From: Cellvibrio mixtus subsp. mixtus J3-8 | GTDB taxonomy: Bacteria; Pseudomonadota; Gammaproteobacteria; Pseudomonadales; Cellvibrionaceae | Direction: 5' to 3' | Assembly: GCF_000766945.1 (NCBI RefSeq) | Contig: NZ_KN266207.1 | Coordinates: 344,062-408,061, forward strand | DNA length: 64,000 nt | In this document: positions 51,481-60,530 of the stretch, in pieces | How positions within the stretch are numbered: the stretch's first letter is position 1 | Layout of the letters: each line of letters begins with the position of its first letter | The notes under the pieces: generated by a model | The model's input: only the letters and a program-made list of their open reading frames with translations | Database searches by the model: none | Told to the model about the DNA's origin: nothing | Translations under genes and position numbers: made by a program

Positions 51481-52995
51481 ATGAGCCTGGATATGAACGA
51501 ACATACAGCAACGAACTCTATTCGCAAAATTGTTATCGCAGGTGGTGGAACATCTGGTTGGTTAGCTGCTGCAGCTATCTCCAAGGTGCTCGGAAAAAAT
51601 CTGGATATCACTCTGATTGAGTCGCCAGACATTGGGCGGATTGGCGTGGGCGAAGCAACTATCCCCACACTGCGAGTATTTCATAAGCTGTTGGGTATTA
51701 ATGACCAGGAATTGATGGCTAGTGTTCAAGGAACATTTAAGTTAGGTATTGAGTTTAGTAACTGGGCTAACAAGGGTGATAAATACTTTCACTCTTTCGG
51801 GCTTACCGGAAAAGAGTGTTGGGCATGCCAGTTCCAGCATTTTTGGTTTGCAGGAAAAAAATACGGCATAAATATTCCCTTTGGTGATTACTGCCCTGAG
51901 TCTAAAGCCGCCAGTTTGGAAAAGTGTAGTGGCGAAAATGATGGCGTTAATTATGCCTACCACTTTGATGCAAATTTATATGCGGATTATTTGAAAAATT
52001 TTTCTATAAAACTTGGAGTGAAGCATGTTGAAGGGTTTATTGATAAGGTCATCCTCTCTCCGGAAAATGGTTATATTAAGTCGTTGTTATTGAAAGATGG
52101 ACAAGAAATAGCGGGCGATTTATTCCTGGATTGTACCGGTTTCAAAGCAATGCTTATTGATGGTGCGTTAAATACACCCTATGTGCCCTATGGTCATTAT
52201 CTTCCCTGTGATTCTGCGGTTGCACTACAAACGGAAAATGTGCGATCGCCAAGACCTTATACCCAGGCAATTGCGCACGATTTTGGATGGCAGTGGCGTA
52301 TTCCGCTGCAACACAGATCGGGAAATGGTTTGGTTTTTTCCAGCCGGCATGTTTCAGATGATGAAGCCATCAACACGTTGTTGAATAATTTGGAAGGTCG
52401 CCCGGTTACCGAGCCGCGCGTGATTAAATATAAAACGGGGCGTCGCATAAAGTCCTGGAATAAAAACTGTATTGCCGTAGGGCTGGCATCAGGGTTTATT
52501 GAGCCTCTTGAATCAACCTCAATCCATTTAGCCATGTCTACCATTTATCGTTTGATGCGGTATTTCCCACAAAATGAAATTTCTATGTCTAATGTGGATG
52601 AGTTTAATCGGCAATCAAGTGCAGAAATGGATCGTGCCCGTAATTTTGTTGTATTGCATTACCACGCGACCCACCGTGAAGACACTGAATTTTGGCGTTA
52701 TTGTAAGAATATGGAGATACCTGAAATCCTGGCGCGTCGAATACAATTATTCAAAGATACTGGCGCAATTATGCTCGAAGACAAAGAATTATTTTTAAAC
52801 GATTCCTGGGTCCAGGTAATGATGGGGCAAGGTATTATGCCTACCGCCTATCATCCGGTTGTCGATATGATGGAAGAAAAGGAGTTGAAAGGCTTCCTTG
52901 CATTCTTGAGGGACGACGTGCATAAAAAAGTATCGGCAATGCCTTCTCATCAAGAATTTATCAATCAATTCTGTAAGGCAAGGGCACCGGTTTAA
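51481..52995 (+). CDS. Flavin-dependent halogenase (tryptophan-halogenase family)
   Basis: FADH2-dependent halogenase homologue, about 504 residues. It has the FAD loop AGGGTSGWLAA (20-30), GVGEATIPTL (55-64), a Lys at the place of the catalytic Lys79 of PrnA (Lys87 in GTFKLGIEF), the halogenase signature WQWRIP and FIEPLESTSIH with the conserved Glu. So it keeps the residues of an active halogenase; relatives linked to TonB receptors halogenate free indoles in vitro, but their natural substrate is unknown. No flavin reductase or biosynthetic cluster is nearby. Start codon uncertain: ATG 51481, 51493 or 51427; none has a clear ribosome binding site. Confidence 0.88.
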   Translation: MSLDMNEHTATNSIRKIVIAGGGTSGWLAAAAISKVLGKNLDITLIESPDIGRIGVGEATIPTLRVFHKLLGINDQELMASVQGTFKLGIEFSNWANKGDKYFHSFGLTGKECWACQFQHFWFAGKKYGINIPFGDYCPESKAASLEKCSGENDGVNYAYHFDANLYADYLKNFSIKLGVKHVEGFIDKVILSPENGYIKSLLLKDGQEIAGDLFLDCTGFKAMLIDGALNTPYVPYGHYLPCDSAVALQTENVRSPRPYTQAIAHDFGWQWRIPLQHRSGNGLVFSSRHVSDDEAINTLLNNLEGRPVTEPRVIKYKTGRRIKSWNKNCIAVGLASGFIEPLESTSIHLAMSTIYRLMRYFPQNEISMSNVDEFNRQSSAEMDRARNFVVLHYHATHREDTEFWRYCKNMEIPEILARRIQLFKDTGAIMLEDKELFLNDSWVQVMMGQGIMPTAYHPVVDMMEEKELKGFLAFLRDDVHKKVSAMPSHQEFINQFCKARAPV

Positions 52996-53057
52996 AAAAG
53001 GCTTGTTTGTCTTTTGGTTTACATGAAGTATTGAGAGTTAAAAATATAGAGAATTGT

Positions 53058-53765
53058 ATGAGACCGATTGAGTACGGGCTTTGCGAGGATGCCAATATTG
53101 AATGCTATAAGGTTGGCAATGAGCAACAGGAAGTTCTATTGGTTGATAATTACCTTAAAGGGGCCCTGGCGTTAAAAGAATGTGCTGTGCAGATAAATGA
53201 GTTTGCGCGAGCAGACTCTTTTTATCCCGGTGTTCGTATGCAAGTTCCGCAGGAATATACCATGGCTCTTGTTAAAAATTTTGGCTTCTTTATGGAGCAG
53301 TTTTTTAATTTAGAGGTGAGGCAAATCAAGAAAGCTGTTTCCAGGTTTTCGATAATAACAACGCGCCAAAATGATCTTGATTTATTGCAACGAATCCCGC
53401 ATTTCGACTCTCCATCGCGCAAAGGTTTGGCGTTTGTGCATTATCTACAATCGGTTCCGAATATGGGCACCTCGTTGTATCGCCATAGGCCAACAAACTT
53501 TGAATATGTTGATGAGCAGCGCTATTCCAGTTACATAGAAAAAATACAAGAACGATTTCCCACAGAAGATACATACCCGGAAGGCTATATCAGTGGCTCC
53601 ACCGATCAATTTGAGGAAATCGCCTCATTTGATGCAGTATTTAATCGATTGCTTATGTATAGGGGGACGAGCCTTCACTGTGGGAAAATCGGTGCGGATT
53701 ATAATTTTGACCCCAGCCCTGCGACCGGCCGGCTTACGGTTACATCGTTTTTTGAATTTAAATAG
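53058..53765 (+). CDS. DUF6445-like protein with an iron/2-oxoglutarate-oxygenase pattern
   Basis: A 235-residue cytoplasmic protein, last of the halogenase cassette. I recognise it as the small protein that often follows SapC and the halogenase (DUF6445-like). It shows the order of motifs of the prolyl-hydroxylase-type fold: His115-x-Asp117 (IPHFDSP), FVHYLQ and GTSLYRHR strands, His207 (GTSLHCGK) and Arg225 (GRLTVTSFFEF). This suggests a Fe(II)/2OG oxygenase or a degenerate relative (inference). The ATG at 53058 has AGAG eight bases upstream; the frame is open from a TTG at 53007. Confidence 0.75.
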   Translation: MRPIEYGLCEDANIECYKVGNEQQEVLLVDNYLKGALALKECAVQINEFARADSFYPGVRMQVPQEYTMALVKNFGFFMEQFFNLEVRQIKKAVSRFSIITTRQNDLDLLQRIPHFDSPSRKGLAFVHYLQSVPNMGTSLYRHRPTNFEYVDEQRYSSYIEKIQERFPTEDTYPEGYISGSTDQFEEIASFDAVFNRLLMYRGTSLHCGKIGADYNFDPSPATGRLTVTSFFEFK

Positions 53766-53912
53766 ATTAATAGTAATTTAGAAAAATTGTAGGCGGTCAA
53801 TCAACTCTATTGATCTGTACGGTTAGCAAGAGAAAAATATTGATGCTAATTTACGCTCCGTAGATCGAGCCAAAACATAGTTTTAGAAACTTTTTTGTTT
53901 CTCGGTAAAGAT

Positions 53913-53945
53913 AAAAAATTCGGCCCTTAATGGGCCGAAATTTTT
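53913..53945. terminator. Bidirectional terminator after the halogenase cassette
   Basis: TTCGGCCC / GGGCCGAA with A and T runs on both sides. It also serves the convergent aldo/keto reductase gene. Confidence 0.9.
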
Positions 53946-53964
53946 AGGTGTTGAACAAAAAAGC

Positions 53965-54978
53965 TTACTTCAAAATACCATCAATCTTCGCCAATTCTTC
54001 AGCACTAAATTCCAGATTGTTCAGTGCAGCTACTGAATCATCAATTTGCGCAGGACGGCTGGCGCCGATCAGGCAGGTGATAACAGCATCGTTATTTAAT
54101 GTCCATGCGATAGCCATTTGTGCTAGCGATTGACCACGAGTTTCAGCAATGGCATTGAGTGCTTGTACTTTCCGGATTTTTTCTGGGGTGATGTCTTTGT
54201 TGTTTAGATAAATTAATTCCGGGCGAGCCGCACGGGAGTCTGCGGGTATGCCATTCAAATATTTGTTGGTGAGTACGCCTTGTGCCAATGGCGAGAATAC
54301 AATCGAGCCTACGCCTTCTGTTTTCAAAACATCGGTTAAACCATTTTCAATCCAGCGATCAAACATGTTGTAACGTGGCTGATGGATTAATAACGGTGTA
54401 CCTAACTCACGCAGGATGCGCACGGCTTCTTTGGTTTGCGCGGGCTGATAATTGGAAATGCCAACGTAGAGTGCGCGACCGGAACGCACAATAAAATCCA
54501 ATGCCTGCATGGTTTCTTCGATGGGTGTTTCCGGGTCCATGCAGTGGTGGTAAAAAATATCGAAATAATCGAGGCCGGTGCGCTTCAAGCTTTGATCGCA
54601 ACTGCTGACCAGATATTTGCGCGAGCCACCAATGCCGTAAGGGCCTGGCCACATGTCATAACCGGCTTTGCTGGAAATAATTAATTCATCGCGATAACGC
54701 ACAAAATCTTGTGCAAAAATATTGCCGAAAGTTTGCTCTGCAGAACCGAAATGAGGGCCGTAATTGTTGGCCAAATCGAAATGGGTGATACCTAAATCGA
54801 ATGCCCGACGCAGCATTGCACGAGCGTTGGATTGCGGGTCAACAGCACCGAAGTTTTGCCATAACCCGAGCGACAAACGCGGCAAGCGCAATCCGCTTTT
54901 GCCACAGCGTTGGTATTTCATGGTTGTGTAACGTTCGGGATTTGCTACATAAACTGGATTGGGTTCGTGAGTAATCAT
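53965..54978 (-). CDS. gpr: Aldo/keto reductase, YghZ/Gpr type
   Basis: NADPH-dependent reductase of 337 residues. E. coli YghZ reduces L-glyceraldehyde 3-phosphate and methylglyoxal. The start region NPERYTTMKYQRCGKSGLRLPRLSLGLWQNFG is diagnostic. The catalytic set is visible: Asp and Tyr in THFDLANNYGPHFG, Lys in ISSKAGYDMWPGPYG and His in FYHHCMDPETPIEE. The ATG at 54978 has AGGA six bases upstream, which fits better than the upstream ATG at 55047. Confidence 0.94.
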   Translation of the reverse strand: MITHEPNPVYVANPERYTTMKYQRCGKSGLRLPRLSLGLWQNFGAVDPQSNARAMLRRAFDLGITHFDLANNYGPHFGSAEQTFGNIFAQDFVRYRDELIISSKAGYDMWPGPYGIGGSRKYLVSSCDQSLKRTGLDYFDIFYHHCMDPETPIEETMQALDFIVRSGRALYVGISNYQPAQTKEAVRILRELGTPLLIHQPRYNMFDRWIENGLTDVLKTEGVGSIVFSPLAQGVLTNKYLNGIPADSRAARPELIYLNNKDITPEKIRKVQALNAIAETRGQSLAQMAIAWTLNNDAVITCLIGASRPAQIDDSVAALNNLEFSAEELAKIDGILK

Positions 54979-55123
54979 TGGTTGTCCTGGCCATTGGATG
55001 GTGACTTGCAAACCTGACTCATGCAAATGTTCACATGAGCGGCGCATTCTTTTAAGCGGCGCATTTTAACTGAAAGCAACTCATTGCAAATCCGCGGAGA
55101 GTGTAAAGATGAGTAGCACTGGA

Positions 55124-55534
55124 TTACACCCAATCAAGTGAATGTTTTAACAACAATAATCCCCAAATAATCAGAATGCAGGCATTACTGGCCACGAACG
55201 CCCACATACGGTGGATTACGTTGTTGTACGTAAGGTGGATCCAGCTATGCACCAGGCGGCAGAGCACAAATAGCCATGCACAAACCACCATGGACGTAGA
55301 TTCAACATGCATTGCAATGGCAATGGTTCCCGCGATGTAAAATAGCAGCGGAATTTCAAATAGATTGCTGTAGTTACGTGCAGCTTGCGCAATTTCCGTC
55401 GGCATTTCGCCAGTGTTTAATCGAAATTGGCTGATTCTAACCTGACCGGTTTTGATGGCTTTGATTCGCAGAAACATCATTCGAAAGGCGACACCAAAGG
55501 TAAGTAATACCATGGCAAACATTGCGTAGAGCAT
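55124..55534 (-). CDS. MAPEG-family membrane protein
   Basis: A 136-residue integral membrane protein with four helices. It has the MAPEG features: an N-terminal helix, then the loop with ARNYSNLFEIPLLFYIAG, and a helix with RLVHSWIHLTYNNVIHRMW. Eukaryotic relatives act in glutathione-linked and eicosanoid chemistry; the bacterial members have no firm role. AAGGA precedes the start. Single gene. Confidence 0.85.
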   Translation of the reverse strand: MLYAMFAMVLLTFGVAFRMMFLRIKAIKTGQVRISQFRLNTGEMPTEIAQAARNYSNLFEIPLLFYIAGTIAIAMHVESTSMVVCAWLFVLCRLVHSWIHLTYNNVIHRMWAFVASNACILIIWGLLLLKHSLDWV

Positions 55535-55715
55535 GAAACTGTTCCTTCTGTTGGGGGTTATTCTTCAGATTCACTATAGCCCAGATGGCAGCCAAAGTTT
55601 CCAGTGTTTAGCCCGATGGGACATTCTGGCGTTGAAGGCCTATAATGGCGGCCTTTTCCCGTGGGCCAGGGCGCTCCGGAATTTGACTTCAAATCGATTA
55701 CCATAGGATAACTCC

Positions 55716-56891
55716 ATGATTATCAAGCCAAAAGTTCGCGGTTTTATTTGTACCAATGCGCATCCACAAGGTTGTGCTGCCAATGTTCAAGAGCAAATCG
55801 CTTTCACTAAGGCCAAAGGTCCCGTTGCTGGTGCCCCCAAAAAAGTATTGGTGTTGGGCAGCTCCACCGGTTTTGGTTTGGCTTCCCGTATTACCGCTGC
55901 GTTTGGTGGCGGTGCAGATACGCTGGGCGTATGTTTTGAGAAAGAGCCGAGCGAATCCAAAACGGCGACCGCAGGTTATTACAATACCTCTGCTTTCCAC
56001 GATGCTGCAAAGGCCGAGGGTTTGTACGCTGAAACGATTAATGGCGATGCATTTTCCGATGCTTGCAAAGAGAAAGTGATTGAAACCCTGAAAAATGGTA
56101 TCGGCAAAGTAGATTTGGTGATCTACAGTCTTGCGTCTCCCCGTCGTACCGATCCAAAAACCGGAGAGGTTTTTAATTCAGTATTAAAGCCAATCGGTAA
56201 ATCCTACACATCAAAAAACCTGAATACTGACACCTTGAAAATTTCTGATGTCACTATTGAGCCTGCGTCTGATGAAGAAATTGCCAACACCGTTAAAGTG
56301 ATGGGCGGTGAAGATTGGGAGTTGTGGATTGATGCCCTCAAAGGTGCTGATTTGTTGAGCGATAATTTCCAGACAGTCGCCTATACCTATCTCGGCGATA
56401 AATTAACCTGGCCAATTTATGGCAAGGCAACCATCGGTAAAGCAAAAGAAGACCTGGATCGCGCGGCAAAAACCTTGAGCGCAAAACACGGTGGTAATGC
56501 ACGTGTTGCTGTTTTGAAAGCCGTTGTGACCCAGGCGAGCTCTGCGATTCCGGTAATGCCGTTATACCTTGCAATTTTATTTAAAGTGATGAAAGAGCAG
56601 GGTACCCACGAAGGCTGTATTGAGCAGATCCAGCGTTTGTTTACCGAGTGTTTGTATTCGAATAATCCGCGCCTGGATGATGGTAACCGTTACCGCGTAG
56701 ATGAATTGGAATTAGATCCTTCTGTACAGCGCAAAGTAGAGGAAATCTGGGACAAAGTCACAGAAGAAAATCTGTTTGAATTGACTGATTTTGAAGGCTA
56801 CAAAGCTGAGTTCCTGCGTTTGTTTGGTTTCGGTATAAAAACTGTCGATTACGATGCGGAAACAACACCCTTGGTGCAAACCAACTTTTAA
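55716..56891 (+). CDS. fabV: Trans-2-enoyl-ACP/CoA reductase FabV
   Basis: NADH-dependent enoyl reductase, last step of fatty-acid elongation; it resists triclosan in Pseudomonas and Vibrio. The 391 residues include the N-terminal [19 protein letters not shown], the nucleotide loop [16 protein letters not shown] and the catalytic Tyr-x8-Lys (Tyr235, Lys244) at the family's numbering. No fabI is in the window. An inverted repeat AAGGCC-N9-GGCCTT (55635-55655) surrounds a TATAAT (55641-55646) in its promoter region and may be a regulator site. Confidence 0.96.
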   Translation: MIIKPKVRGFICTNAHPQGCAANVQEQIAFTKAKGPVAGAPKKVLVLGSSTGFGLASRITAAFGGGADTLGVCFEKEPSESKTATAGYYNTSAFHDAAKAEGLYAETINGDAFSDACKEKVIETLKNGIGKVDLVIYSLASPRRTDPKTGEVFNSVLKPIGKSYTSKNLNTDTLKISDVTIEPASDEEIANTVKVMGGEDWELWIDALKGADLLSDNFQTVAYTYLGDKLTWPIYGKATIGKAKEDLDRAAKTLSAKHGGNARVAVLKAVVTQASSAIPVMPLYLAILFKVMKEQGTHEGCIEQIQRLFTECLYSNNPRLDDGNRYRVDELELDPSVQRKVEEIWDKVTEENLFELTDFEGYKAEFLRLFGFGIKTVDYDAETTPLVQTNF

Positions 56892-56942
56892 CTGGCGGGC
56901 TTCCGGTTACAGATTAATATCTGGTTTTTTGAGCAATAATAG

Positions 56943-56968
56943 ATCCCCGCCATGTGCGGGGATTTTTT
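56943..56968 (+). terminator. Terminator of fabV
   Basis: ATCCCCGC / GCGGGGAT, loop CATGT, followed by five T. Confidence 0.93.
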
Positions 56969-57002
56969 ATTAAGCTGTTTATTTTTAATTTAAGGGATAG
57001 AA

Positions 57003-57536
57003 ATGAGTAAACGTATTGCGATTGATATGGACGAGACCATTTGCGACACACTGGCTCGTCATCTTGATTGGTACAACACCGAGTTTCAACAAAACCTCAC
57101 CAAAGCGGATTTGTACGCGCTTAAAATTTACCAAAAAGTCCCGGAGGCCCATGTTGCGCGGGTACGCGCTTACCCGGATAATCCTGCGTTTTTTGAAGAA
57201 CTCCCTCCACATCCCCACGCAATTGACGTTATTGCAGAATTGCATGAGCGCTATGAGATTGTCATTGCCACTGCTGCTATGGAACATCCCACATCATTTT
57301 CGGCAAAATATGAATGGTTGCGTAAATATCTACCGTTTTTATCGCCAATGAATTTTATTTTTTGCGGTAAGAAAAATATTCTACAAGCGGACTTTTTAAT
57401 CGACGATAGCTCCCGCCATTTTGAAGGTTTTGTAGGGCAGGGAATTTTATATACTGCGTCGCATAATGTATTGGAAGCGGCGGACGTGCGCGTAAATGAC
57501 TGGTTGGAGATACGCGATTATTTTCGTGAGCAATAA
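57003..57536 (+). CDS. 5'(3')-deoxyribonucleotidase, HAD family
   Basis: A 177-residue HAD phosphatase of the NT5C-like group, which dephosphorylates deoxynucleoside monophosphates. The catalytic DxD is IAIDMDETICD (Asp8 and Asp10), followed by the helical cap (LTKADLYALKIYQKVPE), the motif II region IVIATAAMEHP and the motif III-IV end FLIDDSSRHFEGF. No signal peptide, so cytoplasmic. A role in nucleotide-pool balance is an inference. Single gene after fabV, with its own ribosome binding site. Confidence 0.85.
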   Translation: MSKRIAIDMDETICDTLARHLDWYNTEFQQNLTKADLYALKIYQKVPEAHVARVRAYPDNPAFFEELPPHPHAIDVIAELHERYEIVIATAAMEHPTSFSAKYEWLRKYLPFLSPMNFIFCGKKNILQADFLIDDSSRHFEGFVGQGILYTASHNVLEAADVRVNDWLEIRDYFREQ

Positions 57537-57566
57537 CTTCATTAATAATCGCGTTAACGCAGGAAA

Positions 57567-58196
57567 TTATTTCAGTTCCTTAAAAAAGCGTTCCGTGCGT
57601 GGTAAAAAATAATTATCGTAGTCGAGCGACAATACCACTCCGCGGGAACGTCCCACCAATTCATTGCGTGGTACAAAACCTATCACGCGTGAATCGGCAC
57701 TGTTATCGCGATTATCGCCCAGCATTAAATAATGATCAGCGGGTACCTTCACCGGATCAAAATTAGCATAGCGGGATGAGGGTGAGTTAACCCTGAGCGA
57801 ATGATTTTTTCCCGGCAGTAATTCCAATTGGTCGCCTGCCAATAGTGGTTGGTAATCAACTTTTTGCCCATTAATTAACAAACGATTGTTCTCCATCGCA
57901 ACAGTATCACCGGGCAGGCCAATCACGCGTTTCACCAAGCGTTTATCCGCTGCTTTTGAATCGAACACGACTATGTCTCCGCGTGCGGGGTCGGCAATTT
58001 TGTAGAGGGAAATATGCGAAAAAGGAATGCGCAGGTCATAAGCCATTTTATTAATGCTTATCCGGTCACCCTCCAGGAGTGTTGGCTTCATTGAACCGCT
58101 GGGAACATCACTCCAGTCAGCAATAGCACTGCGAAAACAAAACATCAGCGCAAAAAAAACAATAAACCCCCGATGTTCGGCCCATAATTTCTTCAT
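57567..58196 (-). CDS. lepB: Signal peptidase I, short form
   Basis: Membrane Ser/Lys protease that cleaves export signals. The 209 residues carry the catalytic Ser35 in PSGSMKPTL, Lys89 in KRLVKRVIGLPGD and the box GDNRDNSADSRVIGFVP. There is one N-terminal membrane segment (about 10-27) instead of two, and the protein is much shorter than E. coli LepB (324). It is not next to lepA and rnc, so it may be an accessory peptidase rather than the main one (inference). Confidence 0.92.
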   Translation of the reverse strand: MKKLWAEHRGFIVFFALMFCFRSAIADWSDVPSGSMKPTLLEGDRISINKMAYDLRIPFSHISLYKIADPARGDIVVFDSKAADKRLVKRVIGLPGDTVAMENNRLLINGQKVDYQPLLAGDQLELLPGKNHSLRVNSPSSRYANFDPVKVPADHYLMLGDNRDNSADSRVIGFVPRNELVGRSRGVVLSLDYDNYFLPRTERFFKELK

Positions 58197-58293
58197 GGTT
58201 TATCCTTCAAGTTGATCCAAATGCTGGAATAGACAAAAATACGCGTCAGATTTGACTTTGTTTTTTAATCCGGGTTCACAGGATTTAGTGCTT

Positions 58294-59172
58294 ATGCTTG
58301 CGAGTTTACGCGGTATTTTAATTGCGGCGATTTTTTCGATCACCATTATCATGGTGACTATCCCCATTGTGTTTTTTGCGCTGTTGCGGCTGATACCAAT
58401 TCCTGCCTGGCAACATATGCTTAATCCCTGTTTGGATGCGTGCGCAAATTTCTGGATATGGGTAAATAATGCGCAACAAAACTGGTTGCTGCCTACGCGC
58501 CTGGAGATTGAGGGGGTTGGGAATCTGGACCCGAAGGAGTGGTATATGCTGGTCGCTAATCACCAGGCCTGGGCTGATATATTGATTGTTGTGCGTACCT
58601 TTGGTACCCGCATCCCCGGGGTAAAATTCTTCTTCAAGCGCAGCCTTTTGTGGGTTCCGGTGTTAGGGTTGGCACTCTGGGGGCTGGATTTCCCCTCCAT
58701 GAGCAGGCATTCCAAAGCAGCAATAGCACGCGATCCATCACTTAAAGGCAGGGATCTTGAGCGTACGCGCAAAGCGTGTGCGCGTTTTCGTCATCACCCG
58801 GTAACAATTATTAACTTTCTGGAAGGCACACGTTTTACGTCGGAAAAACACCAGCAACAAGGGGCTGTCTACCGGCATTTATTGATGCCGAAGGCGGGTG
58901 GTTTGGCGTTTGCGTTAAATGCAATGGATGGCCAATTGCATCAGTTGCTGGATGTGACAATCCATTATGAAGGTGGAATTCCAAGCTATTGGGATTATGT
59001 GCGTGGAAATGTAAAAACAATTCGTGTGCAAGTGCGGCAATTGCCAATTCCTGCCGATTTATTGGGTGATTATGAAGGCGATCCGGCATTTCGTGCACGC
59101 TTTCAGCAGTGGGTAAATACGTTGTGGCAACAGAAAGATGAAACTATTGAAATACTGTCGCAACGACAATAA
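58294..59172 (+). CDS. YihG-like 1-acylglycerol-3-phosphate acyltransferase
   Basis: Membrane acyltransferase of the PlsC superfamily, 292 residues. An N-terminal helix (LIAAIFSITIIMVTIPIVFF) is followed by the acyl-transfer motif NHQAWAD, the FKRSLLWVPVLGLALWGLDFPSM segment, FLEGTRFT (phosphate binding) and PKAGGLAFALN. Its sequence follows E. coli YihG, which shapes the acyl composition of phospholipids. I use ATG 58294 (AGGA nine bases upstream); a TTG at 58252 opens the frame earlier. Confidence 0.88.
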   Translation: MLASLRGILIAAIFSITIIMVTIPIVFFALLRLIPIPAWQHMLNPCLDACANFWIWVNNAQQNWLLPTRLEIEGVGNLDPKEWYMLVANHQAWADILIVVRTFGTRIPGVKFFFKRSLLWVPVLGLALWGLDFPSMSRHSKAAIARDPSLKGRDLERTRKACARFRHHPVTIINFLEGTRFTSEKHQQQGAVYRHLLMPKAGGLAFALNAMDGQLHQLLDVTIHYEGGIPSYWDYVRGNVKTIRVQVRQLPIPADLLGDYEGDPAFRARFQQWVNTLWQQKDETIEILSQRQ

Positions 59173-59303
59173 AAATAAACTAGGAAACTCACTGCCAATA
59201 ACGTTATTCTATCGACGGAACGATTTTGCAATTTTTAGCTATGTGGTTGTAGTTTAACTTGCAGTATTAGATTTGTTTCCGTAAATATCGACAGGAGGGC
59301 CGC

Positions 59304-59528
59304 ATGTTTTACACACTGAGTGATCTTTTTGCCAAGCTAGGCCTGCCCAACTCTCCCGCTGCGATAGACGCTTTCATCGAAAAGCATCGCCCATTACCGC
59401 AAGCCGAGCCTTTGGCTAGCGCAACCTTCTGGTCTGCCGAACAAGCGGCATTCCTGCGTGAAGCCCGTCAGGAGTATTCCGATTGGGCTGAAGTTGTGGA
59501 TGAGCTTAATTGCTTGTTGCGCGACTAA
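59304..59528 (+). CDS. DUF2789 family protein
   Basis: A 74-residue acidic cytoplasmic protein with the family pattern: LSDLFAKLGLPNSPAAIDAFIEKHRPL near the start, then FWSAEQAAFLREA and a C-terminal SDWAEVVDELNCLLRD. Function unknown. CAGGAGGG precedes the ATG. It is monocistronic with a strong terminator. Confidence 0.88.
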   Translation: MFYTLSDLFAKLGLPNSPAAIDAFIEKHRPLPQAEPLASATFWSAEQAAFLREARQEYSDWAEVVDELNCLLRD

Positions 59529-59550
59529 GAAATTTCCCTTCCCGCATTGG

Positions 59551-59582
59551 AACGACCGGCCAAAGTGCCGGTCGTTTTATTT
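59551..59582 (+). terminator. Terminator after the DUF2789 gene
   Basis: AACGACCGGC / GCCGGTCGTT, loop CAAAGT, followed by TTATTT. Confidence 0.92.
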
Positions 59583-59643
59583 GGGCTTTAGGTTTTTTAT
59601 GCTAAGGTTCGGCCTTCCAAAAGCGGTAACAGGAATTAAATTT

Positions 59644-60414
59644 ATGCAAAAAATATCACTTGCTTTAGTGTTGTCGGTTATTTCGGCAGCGGCTTTTGCC
59701 GCAGATGAAAAAAAACGCCCGTGGGATGTTGAAGTAGATCTGGGGGCTATAGCCACCTCGGGAAATACCGAGACCACCAGCGTTCAGGTTAAGCTGGATG
59801 CAAAACAAAACCTGGAAAAATGGGAGAACCAATACATCCTCAGTTCCTTGTTTAAAGAAGACGAAGTGACCAAAGATGATGGCACCACCAGCAAGGAAAA
59901 AACGGCTGAAAAATATTTCGGCTCTGCCAAATTTGCTTATTTGATTGGTGTTGAAAAGTCCTATTTGTTTGGTTTTGGTTCACATACACACGATGAGTTT
60001 GGTGCTTATCGCAGTTACAGCACCGTTGCCCTTGGTTATGGTGATTGGCTATATTCCAGCCCAACGCTCAATTGGTTTGTGGAAGCGGGCCCGGGTTATT
60101 TTGAAGGCGAAAAAGTCATTGAAAGCGATGACCCGGCTATTCCGGATACACTGACCGACGAATCCGGTGCAATGCTGCGTGCAGCCACCGCATTGGAATG
60201 GAAAATCACTGCAACTGCAGAATTTAAACAAACGATTAGTGTTGAATCCGGTTCTGATAACACTCGTACCCAATCGGAAACTTCATTGTCCTCGTCAATC
60301 ACCGAAGCAATGAAAATGAAAGTGGGATTTGCGGTTGCCAACGATACCGATGTCGCGCCAGGTAAAGAGAAAACCGATACCACCACGTTTGTGAATCTGG
60401 TGTATAACTTTTAA
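59644..60414 (+). CDS. DUF481 outer-membrane protein (YdiY-like)
   Basis: A 256-residue exported protein. The signal peptide MQKISLALVLSVISAAAFAA leads to alternating strands that fit a small beta-barrel (WDVEVDLGAIATSGNTETTSV, FLFGFGSHTHDEFGAYRSYSTVALGYG-like repeats) and a C-terminal aromatic end TTFVNLVYNF. The DUF481 family is acid- or salt-induced in E. coli (YdiY), but the function is not known. The ATG at 59644 has CAGGAA upstream; the frame is open further back through the previous terminator, which is not coding. Confidence 0.9.
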   Translation: MQKISLALVLSVISAAAFAADEKKRPWDVEVDLGAIATSGNTETTSVQVKLDAKQNLEKWENQYILSSLFKEDEVTKDDGTTSKEKTAEKYFGSAKFAYLIGVEKSYLFGFGSHTHDEFGAYRSYSTVALGYGDWLYSSPTLNWFVEAGPGYFEGEKVIESDDPAIPDTLTDESGAMLRAATALEWKITATAEFKQTISVESGSDNTRTQSETSLSSSITEAMKMKVGFAVANDTDVAPGKEKTDTTTFVNLVYNF

Positions 60415-60425
60415 CCCTTACTATG

Positions 60426-60457
60426 ATTTGCCCATGTTTTCTTTAACATGGGCAAAT
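60426..60457 (+). terminator. Terminator-like hairpin after the DUF481 gene
   Basis: ATTTGCCCATGTT / AACATGGGCAAAT: 13 perfect pairs with a six-base loop, but no T run behind it. Confidence 0.5.
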
Positions 60458-60500
60458 TGATGCGTTAATGCCTTAATTAGGCGCTTTGCGCACCAGCCGT

Positions 60501-60506
60501 TATAAT
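60501..60506 (+). promoter_or_regulatory. Consensus -10 box of the LpxL-like gene
   Basis: TATAAT, with no good -35 at 17 bases. Transcription would begin near 60513, so the protein must start after that, at 60531 or 60537. Confidence 0.45.
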
Positions 60507-60530
60507 TCGTTTACTTCTATTGAATTATTG

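Noticed and set aside
47498-53765. Halogenated natural-product gene cluster
   Set aside because: No NRPS, PKS, RiPP precursor, regulator or flavin reductase is nearby; the TonB-receptor context fits uptake better.
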